A DNA stretch of 64,000 nt from Gracilariopsis chorda (lineage: Eukaryota; Rhodophyta; Florideophyceae; Gracilariales; Gracilariaceae), in NCBI GenBank assembly GCA_003194525.1, contig NBIV01000234.1, positions 46,504 through 110,503 on the forward strand. The letters run 5' to 3'. The first letter of the stretch is position 1, and every line of letters begins with the position of its first letter. The translations under genes and the position numbers were made by a program. The notes under the pieces were generated by a model. The model was not told the origin of the DNA. It searched no databases and saw only the letters and a list, made by a program, of their open reading frames with translations. This document shows, one piece after another, positions 30,523 through 41,471 of this stretch.

Positions 30523-33500
30523 ATGAAAAAGCTCTATTCGGCTGCAGTCGCCCGCCCCCTCTCTGCTTCAACCTCCACACCCACCCGCCTCGGCTTTGCC
30601 ACAACGGCATGGTGTCCTTTTGAGGACCTCATAGCCGTCATCTCCGGTGATGGCGCCGTCGCTGTCTTCCACGCCGATTCTCCGGGCGAGACCTCAATTC
30701 TAGTTGCTGCGAAGCGCGCCCCGGCTCGCCACCTGCTTTGGAGGAACGCACCCGACAAGCACTGCATGCTTGTTGTCGCCGATGCAGCCGCTCGTCTTAC
30801 CTTTTGGATTGCTCGCGACTTTCGCGTCAACGTTTGGGTGGCCGTTGCCACCCTTGAGCTCCCCTGCGCCGTATCCGCGCTCAGTTGGAATTCCAACTCC
30901 ACCGCTTTGGCTGCAGTTCTCGCCCAAGGCGACGTACGCGTCTGGCTTGTACCCGACATTCCCGCCGACAAAAGGCTTTCACAACCACCCAACTCGCGGG
31001 GAGGCAACGTTCTTATGTCCCCGAACCCAAACCTGGCGCTACCATCCGTCCCGTCGCGTACGCAAAGAACCAAAAAATCCCGGAGCTTCTCGGTGGACAA
31101 CTGCGCTGTGCCACTGTGGCCCCGGGACACCAAGAGCCCACGGGAGTGGTCATTGTAACCGTTAGCGCCGCTCAACCAACTCGCCTCAACGTTTGGACCG
31201 TGTCCATTTCGAAGACAGCTCAACCAACTTTTGAACTACGGCCCATGTCTTTCACTGATCTCAATGACAGGGAACATGGCAACTGCGTTGCTTGTCTCAC
31301 TTTCCCCATCCGAGGCATGCTGTTCGCGATTGGCGACAGAGGCGTTTTAATCCGATGGCATTTTCAAAGCTCCCGACCGCCGGGCGAATCTCCATGGTCG
31401 ATTAAAGGCACGGCTTATATCGAAGCCGCTACAAACCACGCCATCACTTCAGGCATATTGCCTCCGCCCGCAAACACATATGCTAATCTCAATACCATAA
31501 CTCGCGGGTTGGTTCTCTCGAAAAAGAGGAGAGTGTATGCCTTTCACGTATCGGATGACTGCAAGGCGCTCGTCACATCCACTGCTTCTGGCTTGCTTGT
31601 CTGGGACACAGAGCATCTTAAAGTCGTAAAAGGCCATCCGCTCATCTCCCCCTCAACTGGAAAGCCTCCCTGTCCATACTGGGGGCTTAGCGTTAGTCCA
31701 GGAGGAGGCGCTGTTGTCGCTCTAAATGGGTCTGGCAAAGTTGAAATCTATTCTTTGATTTGCCCTATTATGGAGGGTTCGCCTGATCTCATAACCGCGA
31801 ACGCAGCAACTTATGCACGGCGCTTGGTACAGACAACAACTGCGGATGGCAGCAGAGGAGGATGGGATATATTCGCGTCTATTTCTGTCGAAGGTCCCGC
31901 GGCTGCCACCGCAATAGCGAATATTTTGTCTCTGAGCCCCATGCGTGGAAGTCAAGACTCAGGAACAGCACCAGACAAGATTGCTAACTTGGAAGCAATG
32001 ATGAGAGCAATAGAGCACCCAGAGGAAAGTGCTGCACTTGCTAGTCGCAGACTTCTTGATGTTGCTATTACCGCACTACAGCAATCTGCACCAGACACGG
32101 CGCGCATGGTTCTTGGTAAGAAAGAAGCTCGGCAGCTGTTTTCCGCTGAGAATATCCGAAAGATAATCCACCAACCTGTCCCCGTGACAACGGTTAGTAT
32201 CCAGCAGCTAACTGGTGCACCCCTAGCAGATTGGCTGATCGTATTCGCAGCCGTATGGCTTCAGAAATGTGCTGCATTTGTAGTCAAGAACGATTCGAAA
32301 GGTCTGACTGGTGAGGAATGGATGCAACTATCCTCTTTAAATGGAGCAACTGCCTCAGAAAGGCCTCGAGGGATCTTGGCAAATGAATACTTCGTGAAAT
32401 TGGTTGGACCAGCATCCTTGGCAGCAACTTTACTTCTTGGTGTGGAAGAACAGTACGGTGATCGTGAAGTGCACCCCAGGTATTACCGCTTCCCCCGAGA
32501 TCAAAGCGCGAACTTTGTGGCTTGCTTGTGGGAGATAACTTCTGCCTGGGAAAGGGACAATTTGGGAAGACCGATTTCTGCCGGCAACGGGGCGGCTATG
32601 CAGCTGCAACATCAGAACATGGACAGAGTGTCCCACACATCGGCAGCCTTAGCCAAGTACGCCTCTGTCGCTCGTTTTCTTACAACTGTCCCGAAACTCC
32701 GCATTGACCCTGCAGAAAAAGCTTTAGGACTATACGGTTCAGTCGGTGGAGCCGGCTTTATCGCTACCAACACTAGAAGTCACAGGAAGATGGTCCCTGG
32801 TGCGAAGAACCGTGAACTCAAAAATGCAGCAGCGCAAAGAACTGATTGGTGTCCATTCGATTTGGTTACTGGGAGGCCCTTACCTCCATGGGCCCCTTTG
32901 CGAAGGTGCGTCGCGAGCGGGCTGCTTGCCGTGGAAATTGCACAGCAAAGGGCACCAGGCCATCCACCAGTGAATGTAGCATCACCGTGGGTCTCCAGAT
33001 GGGCGAACAGTTCTCCGTTTGGAGGCCGATGGGCCCGAGTTCCATCTATTGATCTGGATCGGTATGAACTCCTCGTTCCTTCAGTCGCTCACGCTTCTGA
33101 AAGAGTTGATCACAGTCATGCATCAGCTCACCGAGTTCCAAAGAGCGAAGAAACTGGTGTGCTACCTGGGCAGCAGGCAGCTCAACTTGCTGCCAAACAT
33201 GAACCCTCTCTTGCTCCTTCGCATGCCCCATCACCCTTCCAAACATCTACCGTTATGCAGAACCAACAGCTTCAGCGAGCAACCCCGGCTAGAGATGCAA
33301 CCACTATGGCTGCACAGGCGGCACGCATGTCAGCAGGTAGAATGAACGGGAACACACAAGTCCCTGGAGCTGCACCAGGTATGCCCCCAGGGATGGTACC
33401 CGGAGTCCTGCAAGGAGTTAGACCGACTGTCCCAACCGCTCTAGCGGCTGGTGTTGCACCCAACGCCTCACCAGGGCAGTTTATCCAGCCCCACATTGCT

Positions 33501-34073
33501 AGTCGCATGTCACCCGCTGCAACGTCTCGAGTACAAGCATCCCCACGGATGACAACAGTTTCGTCTACTACTGATGTCCAAAGCACGACTTCGCGAGGCA
33601 GAAAGCGAGCTGGGGGTACTAGTTCATCTCGTTCGAGGACAACTAAAAAACGGGTGACTGAACCTCGCACTCCGAGCGCGGGTCCTTTGACAGATGTTCC
33701 GGGGCACCCGGGAATGCTCGGAACTAGCAGTTCTGCTGCACTTCCACTCTCTATGGTGCGCCCGGCTACTCCGGCAGACGCAGTCAGTGCTGATGCTCGA
33801 TCTACAGTGACGAATGCAACAAATACCACAGCGGACTTGGTTCAGGAGAATAGAGGGAAGCCAAGGCCTCCGAAAGGTACTACAAAAGCTTCTGTAGCAA
33901 TGATGTCGTCGGCTCTTCCTCCTGGAATGACTCCCCGTATGACCCATGCTAGCTCGAACGCGCATGTCCCGAAGACAACACGTGGGGCTTCACAAGGAAA
34001 GAAAGCGCAACACCCTTTGACGCAAGACCAACAGGTAAGCACGGAAGCAGCGGCAGCAGCAGCAGCAGCAGCA

Positions 34074-34105
<32 letters not shown>

Positions 34106-35714
34106 AAGCCAAAGTCATCCTCTGGATACCAGTCATACTCCTGTGGCACGACACAAGCCTGGAATGCCCTTGGATATGACACAACAATCATTTGCAAACA
34201 TGGGAATGAATAAGAACATTGATCCCATGTCGCAGTTAGGCTTTGGAAATGCGATGACTGGGCCTGGCTTAGGAACTTCAATGGGAGCATCTATGGACGG
34301 GGATAACAGGTCCATGATGAGTACGGTTGCAAATGCCGCAATGATGCCAGGTGCAATTCACGGGGCTTTTGGGCTGAGCAATACTATTGGACAAGGAATG
34401 TTCGGGATGCAAGGCGTTGATAGCTCAGTTATGAATCTGAGCGCACAAAATTCTCAGGGCATTGCAAACATGCACCTTTTGGGAGCAAATCCTTCTTACA
34501 CCAATCAACCTGGCCAAGCCGCTTCGAGCGCCCCACTGGGTTTCAACTTGGGTATGAATCCAAGTCTCGGTAACTTAACCCCAGAAAATCAGACGCAAGT
34601 GATTGAAGCCTTGAAGAGAAGAGCTGCCAGAGCAGCATACTCTCAGAACCCGAGCCATATGGGTAACGTAGCGATGGCAATGCCCCAAGGCACACCTGTG
34701 GCAAGAAACACAGCTGTACTTGGACCAAATGCAATGATGCAAGGAGATCCGAACGCTAACGTTGCGAACCCTGTCGTAGGTCGAGTTTCTGGAGGCAACG
34801 TATCTGCATCGAGTGCTCCAGTAGGGAATTCCGTATATTTTGGAGGAAGAAATATGATGAGCATAGCTACTGGAGTGGGATCAATGGGTCTGCCCTTCGG
34901 GGCTCCTCGAACCAGTGCAGCAGAATCGCAAACCTCAACAAGAATTACGGGACCAACTGGGCCCGTTACATGCAGAGAGCCAACTCCCGCTAGCTTGACT
35001 GACAATGGTGGTAACGTGGTGAGTGCCGGATTGACTAGTGGATTACCGGGTGATAGAATTGGATCCGGCTTGATTGGTATGGGTGGTCTGAACCCCAATG
35101 ATCCGAGCGTTACCAACAGACCAAGTGTAAACCCAGGTCCTGGTGCGGGTCTTGAAACTGTTGGTGCCAACAATGTCAACGCAATAGCAGCAAACAGCGG
35201 TAATCGTATGATGTCAGGAGCAGGATCGTTTACTTCAACGCCTAGAACCACGGCCTCCTCTTTGCCGCAATCAGCAGCAAAACGCATATGGACTGGAAAA
35301 ATCCAAATGCGAGCACAAGGACTAGACGTACAATGCGTCGCAAAAGCGCAAGTTGCTCCCGACAAGAAGCCCATCTCCATCGAGCATGCCAAGAGTTGGC
35401 CGAAGCAGATACTGTGCGATCGAACGAATATGAAACTGAATAGTGATGTGATGGGTCATATGATGCATCCCAGTTCTTACTGGTATGCCGTCTTCACGCC
35501 TATCGACGCCAACGGTCTAGAAACAACGAATGAGAAGTACACAAGGCAATTTGTACAACTGGTGATCCAGAAGAAGGCCGCCTTTGAGTTACAGTGCAAT
35601 GAACCTGGGGGGGCCCCTGGGTCATTATACTTAATCGGGATGACCATGTTAGGTACTCCATCTCTGATAGGTGTATTCAAACCCAATATTGCTAACGAAG
35701 TGCTCATGAGTTGA
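30523..35714 (+). CDS. Large WD40 protein, probably Mediator tail subunit MED16-like
   Basis: The N-terminal region (about 650 residues) has WD40 features: VAVFHADS, LTFWIARDFRVNVW, ALSWNSNSTALAAVLAQGDVRVW, VLIRWHF, GLLVWDTEHL and KVEIYSL. A helical region follows, as in MED16. The middle (about 850-1500) is Met/Asn/Gly/Ser-rich and disordered, with a poly-Ala tract. The last 135 residues (from RIWTGKIQMRAQ, about 35284) look like a beta-barrel of the MED25 ACID or SPOC kind. The reading frame changes once. Excision of 31009-31067 (GT...AG, 59 nt, phase 0) would join the frames and give about 1710 residues, but a sequencing indel is also possible. Family identity is moderate: WD40 plus helical region fits MED16, and the C-terminal domain does not. 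Confidence 0.55.
31009..31067 (+). other. Candidate intron in the MED16-like gene
   Basis: The stretch begins GTTCTTATGT and ends ...CGCAAAG, so it has GT-AG ends. Its 59-nt length is 2 modulo 3, exactly what is needed to pass from the first frame to the second, and it sits between codons. Upstream sequence ends NSRGGN and downstream begins NQKIPELLGG. A lone small intron in an intron-poor region is plausible, but no branch site was identified and an assembly indel would look the same. Confidence 0.4.
34047..34106. repeat. Palindromic (GCA)n-(GCT)n triplet repeat encoding poly-Ala
   Basis: A run of GCA codons is followed immediately by a run of GCT codons. Around the centre at 34074/34075 the sequence is a perfect inverted repeat with 22-nt arms and no spacer. 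All codons encode Ala, so the protein carries a tract of 22 alanines. Confidence 0.95.
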
Positions 35715-35891
35715 ACAGTAATAATTCCAGTGGTATTCTTCGTACCCTGTAACCTAATCTAACCATATTCTTAACCTTTCTTTATTAACTGACGAGTAAA
35801 GTCATTCCACGATCTTAGAATGCAACCTTCAATCGAATTTCTCACTTGTTAGAGATACCTACCGCGTCGATCAGCTTCTTCTTGTCGTTGT

Positions 35892-36700
35892 TTGTTGGGC
35901 GGACGAAGCCTAATTCCTACTTTGACGTACGAACTCTGTCTTCCGAAAGGGGGGTTCGAAGTATGGTGCGACGGCTCGGTCGGTATGCCCGAGACCCCAA
36001 ACCAAAAGGCCATACGTGCAGCAGTCGAATGGGATGAGGGATGGTACAGTGGAACAGTCTGCTACCCAGAAGATGACGGCTCAACACACGAGTGTGTCGT
36101 AGAATATCACGAGACCCTTGGCCTAATGCTGTCGTTCTGGATTGACTATGACGATGGCTTCCAAATGGCATACAGCTACTATGCCCAGAGCGGCAAAGGA
36201 ATTGATATGGACAAGCACGCTCTACGCATTAAGTTGCTGATGCCACACTTTGTTGCCGCCGGAGCATATGAGATATGGGAAACAGGTAAGCTCAGTCCGC
36301 TCAGCGAGGTCAAGCCGGCTGGCATTAACGTTTGTTCTTATACAGCTGAAATCATTGCCATGACTGCAGCGGTACAAACGCTTCCCCCAACCACAGGGGA
36401 AGTGATTCGAATATTTACGGTCTCTCATGCGGTTGTTACAGCGTTACAGCGTAACATGAGGCGCCAGTAAGGCACTTGCAATGTCTGGCGAACGCGCTTT
36501 ACGATCTGAGCAGCAAAAACAAAGTTTATGTCTGCTGGACACCAAGTCACTGTGGAACAGTTCGGAATGAACGCGTCGACACTATTGCAAGACGTGGACT
36601 TAGTTTACCGTTGCAAGACCACGTACGAGTTCCAATTCATGTGCTGGACGTTAGAGCGGCACTGTCTTTGTCTATTAGAGAAAAACGACTGCTTCAGCGC
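35892..36700 (+). pseudogene. Degenerate LINE ORF2 RNase H domain
   Basis: Two adjacent frames together show a retrotransposon RNase H. The first has CDGSVG (first Asp), AEIIAMTAAVQTL (Glu), then FTVSHAVVTAL, where Asp of the TDS motif has become Val. After a frame change near 36470 the second has VYVCWTPSHCGTVRNERVDTIARRG, the classic C-terminal motif with the last acidic residue. Non-homologous sequence interrupts the middle. With one catalytic Asp lost and a frameshift, it cannot be active. Confidence 0.75.
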
Positions 36701-36916
36701 CTTGGCCCCGCAGCTCGAGAGGTGAGCTACGACTGCTTCAAGTTCATTCCATTTCGCCTGGGCAAGTTTAACGACGTCCCGGGTCAGTTTCTTCTTGGAA
36801 ATGGCGACGAACATGAAAAAGCAACTCTTTAGGATCCAGATGTCGTTAAACTCGTCCCTGAGAAATGACTCGAAGTTGAAGCTGTCGTAGCTCACCTCTC
36901 GAGCTGCGAGGCGAAG
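36701..36916. repeat. Foldback: inverted copies of the family A start
   Basis: 36701-36778 is the inverted counterpart of 36839-36916 with roughly 85% identity over 78 nt, including a long exact block around GTCGTAGCTCACCTCTCGAG. The 60-nt spacer between them is unrelated. The right arm continues into a full family A element. The left arm is an isolated reverse copy. Confidence 0.85.
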
Positions 36917-37157
36917 TCTCATTTTGCTGCATTGGTTCTGCGCTGAGGGATCATGCGGGAACCGCCAGTGGCTCCGCTTTGGGCACAATGCAAAATCCAC
37001 TGGTGGTGGTGTACCGACCTTCCTGCTGATGCAATTCTGGATCTGCCCTGAGGACTTGGCGTTCGGGGCATAGACTACTAGTCTAGTCTCTTACTAGAGA
37101 GTTAGTACGTCGAAGTCGGGACTGAGCTTTGTCTGCCCGTAAACAAACAACAACAGT
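36839..37157 (+). mobile_element. Repeat family A, fragment with (AAC)n tail
   Basis: Second good copy of the element seen at 27068-27415, ending in AAACAAACAACAACAG. The sense frame gives VVKL..EK.LEVEAVVAHLSSC, with stops. Its tail directly abuts the subfamily C LINE piece at 37163. Confidence 0.7.
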
Positions 37158-37162
37158 AATGC

Positions 37163-37715
37163 GATCAGAGATATAATTAGGCAGTCCTGATCAATGATGT
37201 CCCAGAAGAAGTACAAAACATCATATCGCGGCGGAAAGCAGAAGTCACGCTGTCTCAGATCTATGTAGGACACACGCCGAAGCTTCACCCTGTTGCAAGC
37301 TACATAGAAGGGAAACCATCACAATGTGACTGTAACACGCACGCTATCAACAGCGCTGAACACTATGTGCTTCGTTGTCCTAAGCGAACAGATTCTAGGA
37401 GACGCGAGCTTCCTGCCGCAGCAGAGAGAAAAGGTTAGACTCTGGCGGAGATAAGATAGTCCGCCAGTGGCCACAGAAGTTGTTAGCCTTTCTTAGGAGA
37501 GAGAGGTTTTTCTCATAAAAAGAAAAAACCTCTATCAGTATGCCGTAATCAGACATATTGAACCGAAAATAAAGAAGAAAAGAAGAATTAGGCAGTGGCC
37601 AAACAAGTTCCTTGGTTTCCTGCAGAAAGAGAAGTATCTCTAGACGATACTTATACCCATAACGCAGCAATTAAGCATTGAGGGCCCATAATAAGCAATA
37701 AACAACAACAACAGT
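37163..37715 (+). mobile_element. Subfamily C LINE 3' end interrupted by a nested insertion
   Basis: 37163-37185 and 37597-37715 together match, in order, the LINE 3' end found inverted at 61396-61535: first GATCAGAGATATAATTAGGC, then GGCCAAACAAGTTCCTTGG and the tail ending in AACAACAACAG. The break between them is filled by a subfamily B element (37186-37585). The element is truncated and non-coding here. Confidence 0.8.
37186..37585 (+). mobile_element. Subfamily B LINE 3' end, nested, with 11-bp target-site duplication
   Basis: A 400-bp insertion flanked by AATTAGGCAGT at 37175-37185 and again at 37586-37596. The insert begins inside an ORF2 C-terminus that is still open: LINDVPEEVQNIISRRKAEV, then IYVGHTPKLHPVASYIEG, and CDCNTHAINSAEHYVLRCP (a CxC...HxxxxC motif), ending RRRELPAAAERKG and a stop. 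A 3' UTR with a 10-bp hairpin (37502-37511 with 37524-37533) and an A-rich tail follow. 5' truncation plus a duplicated target are the marks of target-primed reverse transcription. Confidence 0.85.
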
Positions 37716-38734
37716 AACGCATTAGAAGAAGAACCATTGTCCAAACATTCCTGAATTCTAGTAGACTCACTCCTGAATACTGGATACCCTTGGGCACAAG
37801 CCAGTTTCCAATCAATGCCACCTGCATGAAGAAGTTCGTGCCCGTATAATTGCATTGCTCACGAGAGCATCGAACGTCGAGTAGATCATCTAATCATGAT
37901 GATTAACCCTCTACTTCTAGAAAGTTATACCGTTGCGTGTTGGTAAACCAACACATACACAGCATCGAACCAGATGACTCAGGACATATCCTCGGGCATA
38001 AAAGAAATTTCTGATATCATTGTCAAGAGACCCTTCCTATCCCTATTTGTGATGTTTAGAAGGGCAAAAGCCCAAGCAGCTTCTCGAAGTGTGGCGGCAT
38101 CTCCTCATCTGCTGGGGGATGCGAACTGGAGGAGTGATTCGGTCTCCTACGCGTGTGTCCTGGAGACCAGCATCTTTTCTGTCTACACAAATGAAGAGGA
38201 AGTTAATCGATCTGCGATTGGAACCTTATGAACGGTAACCCCTTTCGCAGGAATCAGAATGTCGAGTATGCACTTTACCTTGGGAACCAGTGCCGTGAGC
38301 TCGCATACATACACACAGAAAAGCAGAACCTTCCTGCATCGTCCGCCTTCAGTCTCGCAGTACGAAGCTTCACGTCCTCGACGAGGACAATCCTGACCAC
38401 ATAATCCAATGGGATACAAGGTGATCAAATGCGTAGAACAAGTTCCGTACTTTAGAGCACACTTGTGTTCCAGCAGCTGAGCCCGATAAAGTACAACTAA
38501 ACTGGTGTTGCTGCCATTGGCGGCCTCAGCCATTGTAACAATTCGATTGCAAGCGACTTCATTTCAGTTTTGCAACCGTTGCGATGGATTTTTGGCGTTG
38601 GTGTTTGTAATGAAGAAGGAATGTCACCATTCTCCGCATCGACCTCGACTTTGTTGACGTGCTATTTGTTTCCTAACGGAGAAATATTTCCAGCATGTTC
38701 AAGATATCAAAACTCAGGTTTGTGTTTCTTCCTT

Positions 38735-38870
38735 ATCTTTGTACGGGGTATAATCTGACATGAGCCACAGAAGTTCTCGGCCTTCCTGAAAAGAGAAAGC
38801 TTTTACTGAAAGCTCTCCTTCAGCTTAGTAATAGAAAGATGTTGTCCACAATAAAGAAGAAGAAGTACAG
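38735..38870 (+). mobile_element. Diverged LINE 3' UTR fragment
   Basis: GCCACAGAAGTT, then GGCCTTCCTGAAAAGAGAAAG, a short hairpin (AGCTTT-TACTG-AAAGCT) and an ATAAAGAAGAAGAAG tail appear in the same order as in subfamily B. Overall identity is low but the architecture is kept. No coding part remains. Confidence 0.6.
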
Positions 38871-40355
38871 GGTATAAAACTATCCTCCCTTAGACAATGT
38901 CAGTTTTGCAATCACTTGTAGGGCAGAACTTCTTGTTTTGTAATAGATACCACGATTGCATGTAGAACGCGCAGCATGAATTGTATTCGTTGGAAGACGA
39001 AGCAATCACGTATTGCAGTCACTAATTGCAACGACTGCCAATACAATCGATTGCAACTCCTGGGGGGCATAGTTCAGCACACCTGTCACAGCCCGCACTA
39101 CAAGCATAACGACAAAAATTAAATCATACCCGCAATATTCGAGGAGTCTGAATAAGTTTTAGAGCATGTAGAGCTGACGGGCTTGAAAAGGCAACGTGAG
39201 CTCTTAGGAAAGCTTACCAAAGAGAAGATTCATAACTACCTTTGTTTATACAAGCGAAATGGGTGATATGTTTGCGGTTACTACACTTCAGCTAGGCCGA
39301 GGGTTGCACAAAAAAATACAATAAACGTTGCTACCATCTCGACACAAGCAGACTGTAACAAATAGATGAGAGCAAAGAACAATGTGAATGAAAGATTGGC
39401 GAGATAATTATGACGAGAATAGCTTCGTGCGTAGAAACAGTGCGTTAGATCCGAGCGGCGAGGATCGGGAAAGATGCTACCAAATGTAACAAATAGATGG
39501 TGAATGAAGTATGACATTGTCCAGATGGAGGGGAAGGTCGGCTGATGCTCATTTTATACAGATCTTGTAGCGGTCTAGAGACTTCTACGACTACGCTACA
39601 AGCTAGCTGCTGTCTGTGAACATGACAGATACAAGCCGATCACGGTGATCAGGCGTGACTTGGCTTGTAGGCTGTCTTCTGCGCTACACAGACGCATTCA
39701 TTGTCTCCCAACTATACAACAACTTCAACAACACACGACAATAACCTGAGGGGTTGGGGGCATAGAGGAATGTTGCTCCCCGCAACCGTATGGTAGGCTT
39801 CAACGGTGATGCTGGTGTAAAAAGAATGTACCATGGCCACAAGGGCATTGACTGGCTCTCCTTGTTCGTCTACCACCAACCACACTGCAATACTTTGTAT
39901 GAACAAAACACACACATTGACGAGATCTTCATAGGTGAGAATGCCGGAGAAGGATGTGTTCAGTACCAATCAATCCTCATCATATCCTAGAGATTCCCCC
40001 CAAATCTTCTTAGCGTTTACCAGCACAACCACTATGCCATAGGGGCACACTCGGCCCGCCTGCATGCATTAGGATGTCTTCCGCTTGGATGCAATGGGTG
40101 ACAAGGAAATGGAAAAGTGTCGCTGCCACTATTAGTCAATGGCCAACGAACTTCATGGCCTTTTTGAAGAGTGCGGCTTCATGCGAAGCCCTACGGCGAC
40201 GGTGCAATACGGCGGCATGCCCCCAAAGCACAGATATAGAGAATGACAAGCAGTGCCGAGCCCCGCATAGCGATGGAAAGCTTGGTTCTTCGTTGGAAGT
40301 TGGGCAAAATACTCCAAAGGACTAGCAACAGAGGGTTATGCGAACTTTTGGTTCT

Positions 40356-41051
40356 TTAGTTACACTCAGCGAGGAGAGCACTGCAGATATTGTCAAAAGC
40401 ACGGCGTCTCACACAGGAGTACAATGCCAAGTGACTGTTCCTAACTGCTATGTCAATGATTCTCCCTCCAATGACGACTGCACAAGCCGGGCTTCCAGCA
40501 TGTTCGTTTGCATTTGATGAGGTCACAAGCGGCTTTGAACGCAGGCACATTTCTGAGCCATCAAAAACACGAGCAAGCGTTCCTCGATCAGTGTTCTTCA
40601 CTTGCAGTTCTCCGGCAATAAGCAATGGTGGTGATTCGTTCGCCCTCAAACGCAGTTGAACGTTCCGACGGCTTCCGATCAACATAGGATGAAGCAGTGG
40701 CCATAGCACAGCTATGGTTTTTGCTATGGTGAGAATGGCAGACGATGGGAAAAGATGTAAGACCACGAGTGCAAGAACAGCAAGTAGCATTCGATCCAGC
40801 AAAACTGATGGAGGACCAATGTCATGTTTCATTTGTCGATATGTTGGTGTTACAGACAAAAGGTACGGGACTGATGAAGGATGTAACCAGCGAGTTTGAG
40901 CTTTTATATACGTACGTGGCTTACAAGAACGCGCACTAGTATTGACTAGAATACGAGTACGGAAGCCGCGATGTCGAAAGACGGAAGAACTATGCGAGAT
41001 GAATGACAATGATGTTGGTAGATGCAAGATGCTGAGCGCTTCAAACTTCAT
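40356..41051 (-). CDS. Hypothetical protein with one or two membrane segments
   Basis: A 231-residue frame. An internal Met (MKHDIGPPSVLLDRM) immediately precedes a hydrophobic span (LLAVLALVVLHLFPSSAILTI) followed by a second moderate one. The C-terminal part is a soluble region with beta-like alternation (NVQLRLRANESPPLLIAGEL...CAVVIGGRIIDIAVRNSH). The true start may be that internal Met; the N-terminal 70 residues are Ser/Arg-rich and could be a plastid transit peptide. I do not recognise the family. It sits between the retroelement region and the methyltransferase gene. Confidence 0.45.
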   Translation of the reverse strand: MKFEALSILHLPTSLSFISHSSSVFRHRGFRTRILVNTSARSCKPRTYIKAQTRWLHPSSVPYLLSVTPTYRQMKHDIGPPSVLLDRMLLAVLALVVLHLFPSSAILTIAKTIAVLWPLLHPMLIGSRRNVQLRLRANESPPLLIAGELQVKNTDRGTLARVFDGSEMCLRSKPLVTSSNANEHAGSPACAVVIGGRIIDIAVRNSHLALYSCVRRRAFDNICSALLAECN

Positions 41052-41471
41052 TCCGTTAGTGCTGGTAGTCTAAAGAAAGCTTCCTTGTGATACAGGCGTA
41101 GAAGGCTATCCCTTTCCTCCTTTCGCCAACACCTGTTCATCACCTCCTCAAAGACCTTTGATGACATAGAAGAGATGCCAATAAGATTCGTACTTGAGCT
41201 GATACAGGAGCAAAACCTTTGAGAAAATTAAATTGTGCCAGCCTCATAAAAACTCCAAAAGTGTAATCCTTCAAACAAATCAGTGGGAAGGCCGGGCCCA
41301 AGTTCGATCCACACCTTCAGGATGTCTGAAATTCGGACTCTGGATGGCTTGCCACAGCAATCGATGTTTACAAGCAAGTTCGCGAAAACCGCTTCGGGGC
41401 ACACCCTCGAACAAAGTTACGAACAATCGACTGGTGCGGAACCGTACAAATAACGTATCGGTTGGCACGCA

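Larger units (their letters stand above)
35715..40355. other. 4.6-kb retrotransposon graveyard
   Basis: No host gene is supported. From left to right it holds a degenerate RNase H region (35892-36700), a foldback (36701-36916), repeat family A (36839-37157), a subfamily C LINE tail split by a nested subfamily B insertion (37163-37715) and a B/C-like 3' end at 38735-38870. From 38.9 to 40.3 kb only short open stretches occur. One of them, minus strand 39712-39969, is hydrophobic and may be a remnant of something larger. Confidence 0.7.

Noticed and set aside
34643-35392. A 249-codon minus-strand frame
   Set aside because: Antisense to the low-complexity part of the MED16-like gene; Pro/Leu/Gly-rich and unlike any family.
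39560-39700. CTACAAGC / GCTTGTAG motifs with a GATCACGGTGATC palindrome
   Set aside because: Short and imperfect; no larger inverted repeat or element ends could be established.
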